Shown: one piece after another, positions 11,100 to 22,924 of the stretch | How the letters are laid out: every line of letters begins with the position of its first letter | How positions within the stretch are numbered: the first letter of the stretch is position 1 | Assembly (NCBI RefSeq): GCF_030445035.2 | Contig: NC_080683.1 | Location: forward strand, 93,891,675 to 93,955,674 | Direction of reading: 5' to 3' | Length of the DNA stretch: 64,000 nt | Origin: Dasypus novemcinctus | Taxonomy: Eukaryota > Chordata > Mammalia > Cingulata > Dasypodidae | The notes under the pieces: generated by a model | Seen by the model: only the letters and a program-made list of their open reading frames with translations | The model's database searches: none | What the model was told of the DNA's origin: nothing | Translations under genes and position numbers: made by a program

Positions 11100-12265
11100 T
11101 TTTGTTTTTTTTATTTATTTTTTATTTATTTTTTTAATGTTACATTAAAAAAACATGAGGTCCCCCTAAACTCCCCACCCCCCTCAGCACATTCCTCCCC
11201 CCATAACAACAACCTCCTCCATCATCATGAGACATTCATTGCACTTGGTGAATATATCTTTGAGCACCGCTGCACCTCATGGTCAATGGTCCACACCTTA
11301 GTCCACACTCTCCCACAGTCCACCCAGTGGGCCATAGGAGGACATACAATGTCAGGTAACTGTTTCTGCAGCACCACCCAGGACAACTCCAACTCCCGAA
11401 AACGCCCCCGCATCTCATCTCTTCCTCCCACTCTCTACCCCCACCAGCCATCATGGCCACTTTCTCCACACCAATGACACATTTTCTTCGATTACTAATC
11501 ACAATAGTTCATGAATAGAATATCAGTAAGTCCACTCTAATCCATACTCTATTCCTCCATCCTGTGGACCTTAGAATGGTTGTGTCCACTCCACATCTAT
11601 ATCAAGAGGGGGCTTAGATTCCACATGGATGATGGATGCAATTCTCCTGCTTCCAGTTATAGGCACTCTTGGCTCTCTGGTGTGGTGGTTGACCTTCTTC
11701 ACCTACATGTTAGCTGAGTGGGGTAAGTCCAATAAACCAGAGGGTAGGAGTTGCTGGTCCATTGAGGCTCAGGGCCTGGCTATCACATGGACAGTCCAAA
11801 GATCTAGGTCCCCTGGGTATACACTAAACCCCAGCGCCAAATACAGATCCAGTAAAAGTAACAGGAGAGGCTTGTGAACAAAGATCACATCTGAGTCCAG
11901 CTCCATCACACAGAAACACAAACTCCAAAGTAGGGCCAACTGACATGGCACTGAACTCCATCTGCCATGACCATAGAACCTGTGGATCTCTGTAGCCCTC
12001 AGAAGAGTCAATACCTGAGGTTGTATCTACTTTATCTGTCTCTGGGACTCTGCTGAGGTCTGCATAAGGGCAACCCCTCTGATAACCTCCCAGCTCTTTT
12101 TGGAGACTCATAGCCATATAAACTCATTTGTCCTTTCCATTTCCCCCTTTTATTCAGGTCAGAAAGCATTTGTAACTCCTAGTATTATAGGTAGACTGAG
12201 ATATTCTGCTGGTCTGAGTTGACCCTTTTATTCAAGGTCATTTTCTAGTTACATCATCAGCTGGT
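11100..12265 (-). mobile_element. 5'-truncated L1 3' end inserted in the older L1
   Basis: Starts with a T-rich tail (11098-11140) and is the reverse complement of the element at 20909-22050, with long near-identical stretches (for example around 'catgatgatggaggaggt' and 'ggacagttaccggacattgt' on the sense strand). It splits the older L1, which continues on both sides. Flanks share a loose 'tgttttc..atttttt' motif that may be the target duplication. Same 3'UTR family as 46060-47660 and probably 53870-54560. Confidence 0.8.
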
Positions 12266-13004
12266 ACTTGGTGTTTTCTATTTTTTCTATTTTTTAATAG
12301 TAGCTATTTCAACAAGTGTGAAATGGTATCTCATTGTGGTTTTGATTTCCATTTCCCTAAAGACTAATGATGTTGTGCTTTTGGGTCATTTGTACGTCTT
12401 CTTTGGAGAACTGTCTATTTACATCTTTTGCCCCTTTTAAAATTGTGTTGTGTGTCTTTTTGTTGTTGAGTTGTAGAATTTCTTTATGTGTTCTAGAAAT
12501 TAAACCCTTATCAGATATTTGGTTCCCAAATATTTTCTCCTATTCTGTAGTTTGCTTTTTACTTTTGTGATGAAATTCTTTGATGCACAAAAGTTTAAAA
12601 TTTAGATGAAGTTTCATTTATCAGTTTTTCTTTTGTGGCTTGCACTTTAGGTATAAAGTCTAAGAAAACATTGCTTTACACAAGGTATTAAAGATACTTC
12701 CCCACATTTTGTTCTAGGAGTTTTATAGTATTGGTTCTTCCTTTTAGTTCTTTGATCCATTTTCAGTTAAGTTTTGTATATGGGGTGAGGTGGGGGTCCA
12801 CCGTCTTTCTGTTGTATATGATAGTGGTGTTCCAACACCTTTTGTTGAAGAGTCTATTTTTATCCCATTGAGTGAATTTGGCATCCTTGTAAAAATCATT
12901 TGGTCACAGATGTGAGGGTTTACCTCTGAACTCTCAATTTGATTCCATTGGTCTATATGTCTGTCCTTGTGCCAGTACCATGCTCTGTATTAGTCAGACA
13001 AAGG

Positions 13005-13520
13005 GGTGCTTATGCAAAATACCAGAAATTGGTTGTTTTTTATAAGGGGTATTTATTTGGAGTAGAAACTTAATGTTGCCAGTCCAAAAGCAAAGTTACT
13101 TCCTTCAACAAAGTCTGGAGCAAGATGGCTGCCGACATCTGCCAGGGTTTGGGCTTCCTGGGGCTCATCTCTTTCCATACTCAACTGCTCTGCTATCTCC
13201 ACAAGGCCAAATGTAGACTATCAGGTGAATGGCTAGTCTCTTTTCCTGGGGCCTCTGCTGTGTCTAATCAAGCCTTCTCTTTGCTCCTCTGTGTGTTTAC
13301 CTCCAGGGCTCCAGCATTAGAACAACAACTAATTCTTCCGCCATGTTATTTTCTCTGGCAGAAAGACCAATCAATGCCTTAATCATTATTTAATCAAGTA
13401 AAAGGGAAATTTCTGAGTCCATTATAATTTAATATGCCCAGAAGGATAGACCAGTTTACAAACATAATCCAATATCTATTTTTAGAATTCATAAACAATA
13501 TCAAACAGCCACAAACTCTG
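13005..13520 (+). repeat. LTR-like interspersed repeat, related to 55735-56400
   Basis: A block beginning near 'gcaaaataccagaaattggt' and including 'ataaggggtatttatttgg', which resembles the opening of 55735-56400. It interrupts antisense L1 ORF2. I know this type of sequence from xenarthran DNA but cannot assign it to a named class; an LTR or a non-autonomous DNA element are both possible. Confidence 0.45.
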
Positions 13521-13758
13521 TAATAAGTAGTTTGTTTGTTTGAGGTACTGGGGCCAGAGATTGAACCTGGGACCTTGTATGTGGGAAGCTGGCACTCAAC
13601 CACTAAGCACATCAGCTTTCCTGAGTTGTTTTTTTTGTTTGTTTGTTTTGCTTTTTTTTTTGTTCATTTTTTTTCAGGTAGCACTGGGAACCAAACCTGG
13701 GATCTCCCATGTAGGAGGTGGGTGCTCAACTGCTTGAGTCACAACTGCTCCCCTGTAA
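13520..13758 (-). mobile_element. two short tRNA-derived SINE copies, antisense, head to tail
   Basis: Two units of about 105 and 135 bp (13520-13624 and 13625-13758). Each has a T/TTTG-rich tail followed by a tRNA-like part that includes an inverted box-B-like 'attgaacctggga' or 'accaaacctgggatc'. They lack the long GC-rich body of the 400-bp DAS-SINE and resemble the plus-strand pair at 54813-55075, so they look like an older or shorter subfamily. Confidence 0.65.
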
Positions 13759-13901
13759 TAAGTTTTAAGATCTGGAAGTATGAGTAGTCCAAGCCCATTC
13801 TTCCTTTTCAAAATGTTTTTGGCTATTCAGGGCCCCTTACCCTTCCACATAAATTTGATGATTGACTTTTCCATTTAGGCAAAGAAGGCTATTGAAATTT
13901 T

Positions 13902-14307
13902 TTAAAAATTTATTTCTCTCCCCTTCCCCCCCCCCCACCCAGTTGTCTACTGTCTGTGTCCATTGGCTGCGTGTTCTTCTGTGTCCACTTGTATTCTTGT
14001 TAGTGGCACCTGGAATCTGTGTCTCTTTTTGTTGAGTCATTTTGCTGCATCAGCTCTCCATGTGTGTGGCGCCATTCCTGGGCAGGCTGCACATTTTTTT
14101 GTGCTGGGCAGTTCTCCTTATGGGGCACACTCCTTGCATGTGGGGCTCCCCTACTCGGAGAACACCCCTGCATGGCACGGCACTCCTTGTGTGCATCAGC
14201 ACTGCATGTGGGCCAGCTTCACATGGGTCAATGAGGCCCTGGGTTTGAACCTTGGACCTCCCATGTGGTAGATGGTTGCCCTAGCCATTGGGCCAAATTT
14301 GCTTCCT
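13902..14307 (-). mobile_element. DAS-SINE with 15-bp target duplication, inside L1
   Basis: Full-length antisense copy with a C-run (13927-13937), GC-rich body and head ending near 14307. Flanked by perfect direct repeats ggctattgaaatttt at 13887-13901 and 14308-14322. Removing it restores continuous antisense L1 ORF2 sequence. Confidence 0.9.
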
Positions 14308-14994
14308 GGCTATTGAAATTTTGGTTGGGATTGTGTTGAATCTGTAAAATGCTTTTGAGTAGAATGGACATGTTAACAATAGTTAGTCTAATCCATAAAC
14401 ATGAAATGCCCTTCCATTTATTTAGGTTTTCTTTGATTTCCTTTAACAATATTTTGTGGTTTGGTGGTTTTCCATGTACAAGTCCTAGTCCTTTGCATCC
14501 TTGGTTAAATTTATTCCTAGATATTAAATTATTTCAGTTACTATTATATATGAAATATTTTTACTTGATTTCCAGTTCAGTTTGTTCATTACTAGTGTAT
14601 AGAAACACTATTGATTTTTGCATGTTGTGCTTGTACTCTGCCATATTGTTGAACCCATTTATTAGCTCTGGTAGCTTTGTTGTGGAGTTTTGAGGATTTT
14701 CTCTATACAGGATCATGTCATTTGCAAATAAGTAAAGTTTTACTTCTTCCTTTCCAAATTGGATGCCTTTTGTTTCTCTTACTTGCCTAATTTCTCTGAC
14801 TAGACCTTGTAGTCATGTTGAATAACAGTGGTAACAGTGGGCATCCTTGTTTTGTTCCTGATCTTAGATGGAAAATTTTCCAGTCTTTCATCATTGAGTA
14901 TAATGCTAACTGTGGGTTTTTCATATATGGTTTTATCATGTTGAAGTTTCCTCCTATTCCTACTTTTCTAGAGTGTTTTTATAAAGAAGGGATG

Positions 14995-15423
14995 TTGGGA
15001 AGTGGACTTGGCCCAATGAATAGGGCATCTGCCTACCACATGGGAGGTCCATGGTTCAAACCCAGGGCCTCCTTGACCCATGTGGAGCTGGCCCACGTGC
15101 AGTGCTGATGCATGCAAAGAGTGCCATGCTACGCAGGGGTGTCCTCCGCGTAGGGGAGCCCCACGTGCAAGGAGTGTGACCCGTAAGGAGAGCCGCCCAG
15201 TGCGAAAGAAAGTTCAGCCTGCCCAGGAGTGGCATCACACACACACAGAACTGACGCAACAAGATGGCGCAACAAAAAGAGACACAGATTCCTGGTGCTG
15301 CTGGTAAGGATAGAAGTGGGCATGGAAGAACACACAGCGAATGGACACAGAGAACAGACAACTGGGGCGGTGGGGGAGGGGAGAGAAATAAATAAAAATA
15401 AATCTTTAAAAATAAATAAATAA
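14995..15423 (+). mobile_element. DAS-SINE with 14-bp target duplication, inside L1
   Basis: Plus-strand copy starting 'ttgggaagtggacttggccc' and ending in an AAATAAAT tail. Direct repeats ataaagaagggatg at 14981-14994 and 15424-15437 flank it. The internal box-B-like motif is 'ggttcaaacccag'. Inserted in the same L1 as the 13902 copy but in the opposite orientation. Confidence 0.9.
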
Positions 15424-16621
15424 ATAAAGAAGGGATGCTGAATTTTATAAAATGCCTTTTCTGCTTGAATTAAATCATCATTTGTTTTTTCCTTTTGTTC
15501 TATGAATATAGTATATTGCATTAATTGATTTTTTTTTTTGGTACCGATTTTACGGAGATATATTTACATACCATACAATCCATCTAAAGTGTTTTTTGGT
15601 GTAATTACAGAGTCGTACATTCATCATCACAATCAATTTTAGAGCATTTACCTTGCTCCAAAAAGGAAAAATCCACTACCCTTTAGCCATTACCTCTCAA
15701 TCCTTCTATCCTTCCTCTGCCATACATAATTGCTAATCTAATTCTGATTGTGTAAATGTGTTTAGGTTTACATTTTATATAAGTGGAGAAGAACAATACA
15801 TAGTGCTTTGTGTCTGATATCTTTCACTCAGCATATTTCTGTTTTTACAATTGATGAAAAATATTAATATATTACTATTCACTACAGTCCATAGTTTGCT
15901 TTAGTTGAATTTTTGCCCATATACTGCCCTATTATTAACATTTTTTAATATTCACATTCACATACATTTATTCTAATTCATATTAGAACATTCTTATATA
16001 TTTGTACTATGGACTGCACCCATCATCTGCAGCAGGGTTCACTATAGTCCCATGTTTCAGCTTCTAGCTTTCCTTCAAGTGACACACATGACCCTAAACC
16101 TTCCCTTTCAACCACAGTCATACCCACATAATGCTGTTAATTACACTCACTATAATGCACTGCCATCACCTCTATCCATTTCCAAATATTTATAATCAAC
16201 CTTATTACAAATTCTTCACAAATTAAGCATCAGCTCCCCATTCTTTACCATCATTCTAACTCCATGAGTTTGCTCATTATATTTAGTTCATATTAGTGAG
16301 ATCGTACAATATTTGTCCTTTTGTGCCTGGCTTAGTTCACTCAATACAATGTCCTTAAGGTTCACCCATGTTGTTGTACTCATCAAATCTTCATTTCTTC
16401 TTGAAGCTGAATAGTAGTGCGTCATATGTATAAACCACATTTTGTTTATCCATTCATTAATTGATGGACACTTGAGTTGTTTCAATCTTTTGAAAATTGT
16501 GAATAATGTTGCTGTGAACATCAGTGTGCAAATGTCTGTTCATGTCACTGCTTTCGGTTCTTCTGAGTATATACCTAGAAGTAGAATTGCTGGACATGTG
16601 GTAATTCTAACTTTGCTTTAA

Positions 16622-17002
16622 AGATTATTTTTTAAATTTATTGCTCCCCCCACCATTGTTTTATACTCACTGTCTGCTCTCTGTGTCCATTCGCTGTGTG
16701 CTCTCTGTATCTCCTTGTCTTCTCTTTAGGAGTCACTGGGAACCAAACCTTGGATCGCCCATGCGGGAGAGAGACATTCAATTACATGAGCCATCTCAGC
16801 TCCCTGCTTTACTGTGTCTCTCGTTATCTTTATTCTTGGTATCTCCTTGTTGTGTCATCTTATTGCATCAGCTTACCATGCCTGCCTGTCACACCAGCTT
16901 GCTGTCTTGCTTTGTCTTCTCCTGGAAGGCACCAGGAACTGAACTGGGGATCTCCCATTTGGTAGATGGGAGCTCAATTACTTGAGCCACGTCTACTTCC
17001 CA
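16622..17002 (-). mobile_element. SINE (DAS-related), antisense, inside the second L1
   Basis: Starts with an A/T-rich tail and ends at a tRNA-like head ('gatctcccatttggtagatg', 'gcccaagtagacgtggctca' on the sense strand). The body differs from the young 400-bp copies (two head-like segments, at 16740-16790 and 16930-16990), so this looks like a dimer-like or older subfamily. It interrupts the L1 between 'ttctaacttt' and 'taactttttgag'. Confidence 0.7.
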
Positions 17003-18769
17003 AGTTTAACTTTTTGAGTAATCACCAAACTTTCCCACAGTGTCAGTGCCATCTTACATTCCCACCAACAATGTACAAGAGTTCCTATTTGTCTGCATCA
17101 CACTAATACTTGTTATTTTCCATTTTTCAGTAACAGCATTTCTTGTAGGTGTAAAATGGTATCTCATTATGGTTTTTATTTGCATTTCCCTAAAGGTTAA
17201 TGATATTGAACATCTTTTTTTCCCATTAAATAAGCTCCCTTTTCACCTTCTTGACAAAGTCCTTTGAAGCACAAAAGTATTTAATTTTAGAAAGTACCAT
17301 TTACCTATTTTTTCTTTCATTCTTCAAGCTTTGGGTGTAAAGTCTAAGAAACCATCTCCTACGACGAGACCTTGAAGATGCTTTCTTACATTTTTTTCTA
17401 GGAGTTTTATGGTCCTGGCTTTTATATTTAGGTCTTTGATCCATTTTGAGTTAATTTTTGTATAAATTTTGTATAAAATTTTTGTATAAAATGAGGTCCT
17501 CTTTCATTCTTTTGGATATGGATATCCAGCACTCCCAGTACCATTTGTTAAAAGAGACTGTTCTCTCCCACCTGAGTGGACTTGGTAACCTTGTCAGAAA
17601 TAAATTGACCATAGAAGTGAGGGTTTATTTTTGAACTCTCAGTTTTATTCCATTGATCAATATGTCTATTTGTATGTCAATACCATGCTGTTTTGAACAC
17701 TGTAGCTTTATAGATATGCTTTAAAGTTAGGAAGTGTGAGTCCTCCAACTTTTTTCTTCTTTTTCAAGAGGTTTTTCCTATTTGAGGAAACTTTACCTTC
17801 CAAATAAATTTGATGATTGACTTTTCCATTTCTGCAAAGTAGGCTTTTGGAAATTTTATTTGGATTGCATTGAATCTATAAATCAATTTTGGTAGAATTG
17901 ACCTCCTAACAATATTAAGTCTTCCAATCCATGAACATGGAATATCCTTTAATTTATTTAGGTCTTCTCTGACTTATTGTAGCAATGCATTGCAGTTTTC
18001 TGAATACAGGTCCTTTACATCCTTGATTAAATTGGTTCATAGATATTTGGGTCTTTTGTTGCTATTGTAAATGTAATTTTTTTTCTTGATTTCCTCCTCA
18101 CATTTACTCATTACTAATATATTGAAACACTACTGATTTTTTCATGTTCATCTTGTTCTCTAAGGCTTTGCTGAACTCATTTATTAGCTCTAGTAGCATT
18201 GTTATGAATTTTTGGAATTTTCTAAATATAGTATCATGTTTTCTGCAAATCGTGAAAGTTTTACTCCCTTTTCAATTTGGATGCCTTTTAGTTCTTTTTC
18301 TTGCCTAATTGCTCTAGCTAGAACTTCTAGCACAATGTTGAATAACAGTGGTGATAGTGGACATCCTTATCTTGTTCCAGATATTGAAGGAAATCTTTTA
18401 ATCTTTCACCATTGAGTATGATGTTGGCTGTGGGATTTTCATATATGCCCCTAACATGTTGAGGATGTTTCTTTCTATTCCTATCTTTTAAAGTGTTTTT
18501 ATCAAGAAAGGATGATGGATTTTGTCAAATGCCTTTTCTGCATTAATTGAGATGATTGTTTGGTTTTTCCACTTTGAGTCGATAATGTAGTGTATTGCAT
18601 TTAATTGATTTTCTTATGTTGAACCACCCTTGCATACCTGGGATAAAACCCACTTGATCATCATGTATAATTATTTTAATGTGTTGTTTGAGTTGGTTTG
18701 CAAGTATTTTGTTGAGGATTTTTGCATCTATATTGATTAAAAAGATTGGTCTGTAATTTTCTTTTCTTG

Positions 18770-18835
18770 TGGTATCTTTACCTGACCTGTGGTATCTTTA
18801 CCTGACTTTACCTGTGGTATCTTTACCTGTATTAG
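18770..18835 (+). repeat. short tandem triplication inside L1
   Basis: Three copies of 'tgtggtatctttacctg', the middle two separated by partial units, inside antisense L1 ORF2 sequence. Only one copy is expected in the L1, so this is a local slippage product. Confidence 0.85.
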
Positions 18836-19883
18836 GGTGATGTTTGCTCAAAGGATGAATTAGGAAGTGTTAGTTACCTTCTCTTCAATTTTGTTCTAAG
18901 ATTTTGACCTTATTTGTTGTTACTTCTTCTTGGAGTGTTCAGCAAAATTCACCAGTGAAGCCATTTGGTCCTAGGCTTTTCTTCATTGGGATGCTTTTTA
19001 ACCTTTTTACTTATTATTGGCCTGTTGAAACCTTCTATTTCTTCTTGAGTCAGTGTAGGTTATGTATGTCTTTCTAGAAATTTGTCTATTTCATCTAAGT
19101 TATCTAATTTGTTAGTGTACAGTAGTTCATAGTATCCTTTTATGTTCCTTTTTGTTTCTGTGGGGTTGGTAGCAATGTCTCCCTTTTCATTTCTGATTTT
19201 AATTATTTGCATCCTCTGTCTTTTTTGTCACTTCTAAGTTTTCTCAATTTAATCAAATCATTTCAAAGAGCCAACTCTTCATTTCATTGATTCTCTGTAT
19301 TTAAAAAAATCTTCTCTTTTTAATTTATCTCTGCTGTAATCTTTATTTCCCTCCTTATGTTCACTTTGGGTTTAATTTACTTTTCTTTTTCTTGATCCTC
19401 CAGGTGTTATAGTATGTCTCTGATTTAAGATCTTTTTTAATGCAAGCATTTCCTTCTCAGCACTGCCTTTACTAATGCCATAATTTTTGGTGTGTTGTGT
19501 TTTTATTTTGTTGGCCTCAAGGTATTTCCTAATTTTCCTTGTGAATTCTTCTTTGACCCATTGGTTGTTTAAAAGAACATTGTTTAATTTCCACATATTT
19601 GTGAATTTTCCAGTTTGCCCTTTGTTACTGGTTTCTAGATTCATTCCATTTTGGTCAGAGGAGATACTTTGTGTAATTTCAATATTGTTGAATTTATTGA
19701 GACTTATTTTGTGACCTAACATGTGTTCTATCAAATGGAAAGCAATCCATTTGCACTAGAGGAGAACTTATATTCTGCGGGGGTTGGGTGAAGTGTTCTA
19801 TATATGAGTATTAGGTCTAATTGTTTTATAGTATCTTTCAAGTCTTTTATTTATCTTCTGTATAGAGGATTCTATCCATTATT

Positions 19884-20259
19884 ATTTTTAAAAGATTTAT
19901 TTATTTATTCCTCCTCCCCCTTGTTGTCTGCTCTGTGTGTCCATTCTCTGTGCATTCTTCTGTGTCTGCTTTAGGCAGCACCAGAAACCAATCCTGGGAC
20001 CTTCCAGAGTGGGAGAGAGGCACTCAATCTCTTGCACCACCTTATCTCCCTGGTCTGCTGTGTCTCTTATTCTCTCTCCTCTGTGTCTCTTTTTGTTGCA
20101 TCATCTTGCTGTGCCAACTCTCCACTCAGGCCAGCTTGCCAAGCAGGCCAGCACTCCTGTGTGGGCCAGCTTGCCTTCACCAGGAGGCCTCAGGAATTGA
20201 ACCCTGGACCTCCCATGTGGCAGATGGGAAACCAATCCCTTGAGTCTCATCTGCTTTCC
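19884..20259 (-). mobile_element. SINE (DAS-related) with 13-bp target duplication, inside L1
   Basis: Antisense SINE with tail at 19884-19915 and head near 20259. Direct repeats tctatccattatt at 19871-19883 and 20260-20272 flank it. It has two tRNA-like segments, as does the copy at 16622, supporting a shared subfamily. Confidence 0.85.
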
Positions 20260-20339
20260 TCTATCCATTATTGAAAGTGGTTTACAGAAATCTACTACTA
20301 TTAATGTAAAACTATCTAGTTCTCCCTTGAAATCTGTCA

Positions 20340-20700
20340 AGAGATGAGTTTCCTGGTTCAGCCTTTTAGGCTGATACCTGATAGATTGGCCCTGACATAC
20401 AGGCACCACAATATGTGTATAGGAGCTACTTTTCTCGTTTCATAATAGGCTAGGGACCCACAAAGGGAGCACAGGCTAGCTCCACACCTTGTCAGGGAGG
20501 TAGGGGGGAAGGGGCCAGCATGGTTACTGCAAGCTTTGTCTACCATTTTATAGAGCTGAGGTTTCTTGATTTGGAACTGCAACCCTTTAACTGTTTTTAG
20601 GATTCTGAGGAAGATGTCTCCCAGTGTTGCTAGTTTTCAAAGGTTCTATGGGTGAATGGTACTCTGGACCATGTATAACTACCATCTTGTTTGACCATGA
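20340..20700. repeat. unclassified sequence at the 5' end of the second L1
   Basis: Follows the recognisable antisense ORF2. It may be upstream L1 sequence (5'UTR or ORF1 region in antisense) or an unrelated repeat such as an LTR; I cannot tell. It has a more even base composition than its surroundings and ends before 20705. Confidence 0.3.
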
Positions 20701-20908
20701 TTTAGTTTTAGTTTTGTATTAGTATTGTATCATTTAATTATTGCTTTTTTATCTGGAAGGACTAGTGCCTCCTGGCACCTCTCCCACTTTTATAATTTTT
20801 CCTTTGTAGAATATTGTTTACCATTTATTTTCTATTTTTATCATATAAAACATTTTCATTGGGATAGCACCAAATTAGTAAATGGACTGGTTAAGAAATG
20901 GCATTTTA

Positions 20909-22050
20909 CGACCTTGAATAAAAAGGTCAACTCACAACAGCAGAATATCTCCACCTACATATAATATCAGGAGTTAAAAATGCTTTTTGACCTGAATAAA
21001 AGGGGGAAATGGAAAGGACAAATGAGTTTATACGGCTATGAGTCTCCAAAAAGAGCTGGGAGGTTATCAGAGGGGTTGCCCTTATGCAGACCTCAGCAGA
21101 GTCCCAGAGACAGATAAAGTAGATACAACCTCAGGTATTGGTTCTTCTGAGGGCTACAGAGACCCACAGGTTCTATGGTCATGGCAGATTGAGTTCAGTG
21201 CCATGTCAGTTGGCCCTACTTTGGAGTTTGTGTTTCTGTGTAATGGAGCTGGACTCATGTGATCTTTTTTCACAAGCCTTTCCTGTTACTTTTACTGGAT
21301 CTGTGGTTGGTGCTGGGGTTTAGTGTATACCCAGGGGACCTGAATTTTTGGACTGTCCATGTGATAGCCAGGCCCTAGCCTCAATAGACTAGCAACTCCT
21401 ATACTCCAGTTTATTGGACTTACCCCACTCAGCTAACATGGAGGTGAAGAAGGTCAACCACCACACCAGAGAGCCAAGAGTGCCCATAACTGAAAGCAGG
21501 AGAATTGCATCCATCATCCATGTGGACTCTAAGCCCCCTCTTGATATAGATGTGGGGTGGACACAACCATTCCAGGGTCCACAGGATGGAGGAATAGAGC
21601 ATGGATTAGAGTGGACTTACTGATATTCTATTCACGAACAATTGTGATTAGTAATCAAAGAAAATGTAGCATTGATTTGGAGAAAGTGGCCATGGTAGCT
21701 GCTGAGGGTAGAGAGTGGGAAGAAGAGACATGATGTGGGGGCATTTTCAGGATTTGGAGCTGTCCTGGGTGGTACTGCAGGGACAGTTACCGGACATTGT
21801 CTGTCCTCCCATGGCCCACTGAGTAGACTGGGGGAGAATGTAAATTATAATATGGACCATTTACCATGTGATGCAGCAGTGCTCAGAGATGTATTCACCA
21901 AGCACAATGAATGTCCCATGATGATGGAGGAGGTCGTTGTCATGGGAGGAGTGGGGTGAGGGGGGTGGGGGGTATATGGGGACCTCATATTTTTTTAATG
22001 TAATATTAAAAAAAAAGACAAAAAAACTCTAAAACAAAACAAAATAAAAA
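20909..22050 (+). mobile_element. 5'-truncated L1 3' end with perfect 16-bp target duplication
   Basis: A 1.14-kb element of 3'UTR type ending 'tttttttaatgtaatatt' and an A-rich tail. Perfect direct repeats aagaaatggcatttta lie at 20893-20908 and 22051-22066, which proves insertion as a unit by target-primed reverse transcription. It is the plus-strand counterpart of 11100-12265. Its short open frames (for example 21414-21623) are not protein genes. Confidence 0.9.
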
Positions 22051-22289
22051 AAGAAATGGCATTTTATTTAAATTTCTATTCTGAAATAAGATATGCTAAT
22101 TTTAATGAAAATTGAAATAGTAAAGAAATACAGAAAGTGAATTAATCCACACTCTTTAGGGGAAACAAGTTTTTTTCAGTTAGGTACATATTTTCTTATT
22201 TTTATATATATTATCTATAAAAATTATACTGTTATGTAACTAGTTTCCTTCACAATTTCTAGCAGGGTCTTATAATATCAGTTCATGTA

Positions 22290-22630
22290 AATTTATCTGA
22301 CTTTAAAAAACGAATTAACAGTCTTTCGTTGAATAAATGTACTGTAATTTAATTAATTAATTCTTTTTTTATGGACATTAAAGTTGTTTGCTACTTAAAA
22401 CATTTTTTTTGTTATTTCAATCAATACTGCAAATAAATATATCTTTATGTATTAATCTGAGAACTTTTTTCTGTGGTCTGAGTTTCTAACAGTGGAATTG
22501 CTAAGTCAGAGGCTATATGTTTTTTTAATTGTGATAGATATTGACAAATTGACCTCAAAAGAACTGTTCTGGTTACTCTTCTACCTATATTATATAATAC
22601 TTTCTATTTCCAAACTAGCAACTTTTAACA
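22290..22630 (-). mobile_element. old L1 fragment, antisense
   Basis: Diverged antisense L1 3' wording: 'tggacattaaagttgtttgc', 'caatactgcaaataaatata', 'cagtggaattgctaagtcag'. Similar in type to 900-1200. Confidence 0.55.
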
Positions 22631-22789
22631 TGTTTTGAAGGTCTAAGAATATCTGTCTCATTTTGGGTAAACACTGTGGAACACACCTTTTCCTCATGTT
22701 CCACATCTGGTTTTGATAGATTCTGTGGACAAACAAGTTTATGATTCTAACTTTATGTTTTGGCTTGGGTATCTGTAAAGTTATTAAAT

Positions 22790-22806
22790 CTCTCTCTCTC
22801 TCTCAG
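22790..22806. repeat. short (TC)n repeat
   Basis: About eight TC units within an otherwise unremarkable AT-rich stretch. Confidence 0.8.
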
Positions 22807-22924
22807 TTTAAGCATTTTAGATCAACGGCTTAGATCTGCACATAAAATTTATATTTTCATATAAAATTCTAAAAATCTTTTTTCTTCCTGATTTTCAATA
22901 TACATGGTGTACAGGGTTGTCTTG

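Larger units (their letters stand above)
9590..15528 (-). mobile_element. L1 element, antisense, interrupted by many later insertions
   Basis: Runs 3' to 5' along the plus strand. 9590-11090 is 3'-region sequence ('gtacattcacaatgatgtgc', 'cactcaacacggtatctt', 'atggctaatattccattgca'). 12280 onward is antisense ORF2 (for example 'gtgaaatggtatctcattgt', 'gttgaatctgtaaaatgctt', 'aggatcatgtcatttgcaaa'). It ends at about 15528 against the T-tract of the next L1. Insertions inside it are listed separately (9993-10590, 11100-12265, 13005-13520, 13520-13758, 13902-14307, 14995-15423). No open ORF2 remains. Only short chance frames are open in either direction, so it is inactive. Confidence 0.85.
15530..20340 (-). 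mobile_element. second L1 element, antisense, 5'-truncated
   Basis: Starts with a T-tract at 15530 (its tail), then 3'-region sequence (15540-16620) and antisense ORF2 (17000-20340). ORF2 landmarks in antisense include 'aaaatggtatctcattatgg', 'cttgcatacctgggataaaa' and 'cttgatcatcatgtataatt'. Comparison with the first L1 shows that both copies cover the stretch around 'agtgtattgcatttaattga' (about 18590 here, about 15510 there), so these are two elements side by side, not one. No open reading frame for reverse transcriptase survives. Confidence 0.85.

Noticed and set aside
14349-14693. A 114-codon hydrophobic plus-strand frame
   Set aside because: It is the antisense of L1 ORF2. Phe- and Leu-rich frames are expected there by composition.
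15000-15075. tRNA-like head with box A/B resemblance, a possible tRNA gene
   Set aside because: It belongs to a SINE; it has the SINE body and tail and no complete cloverleaf.
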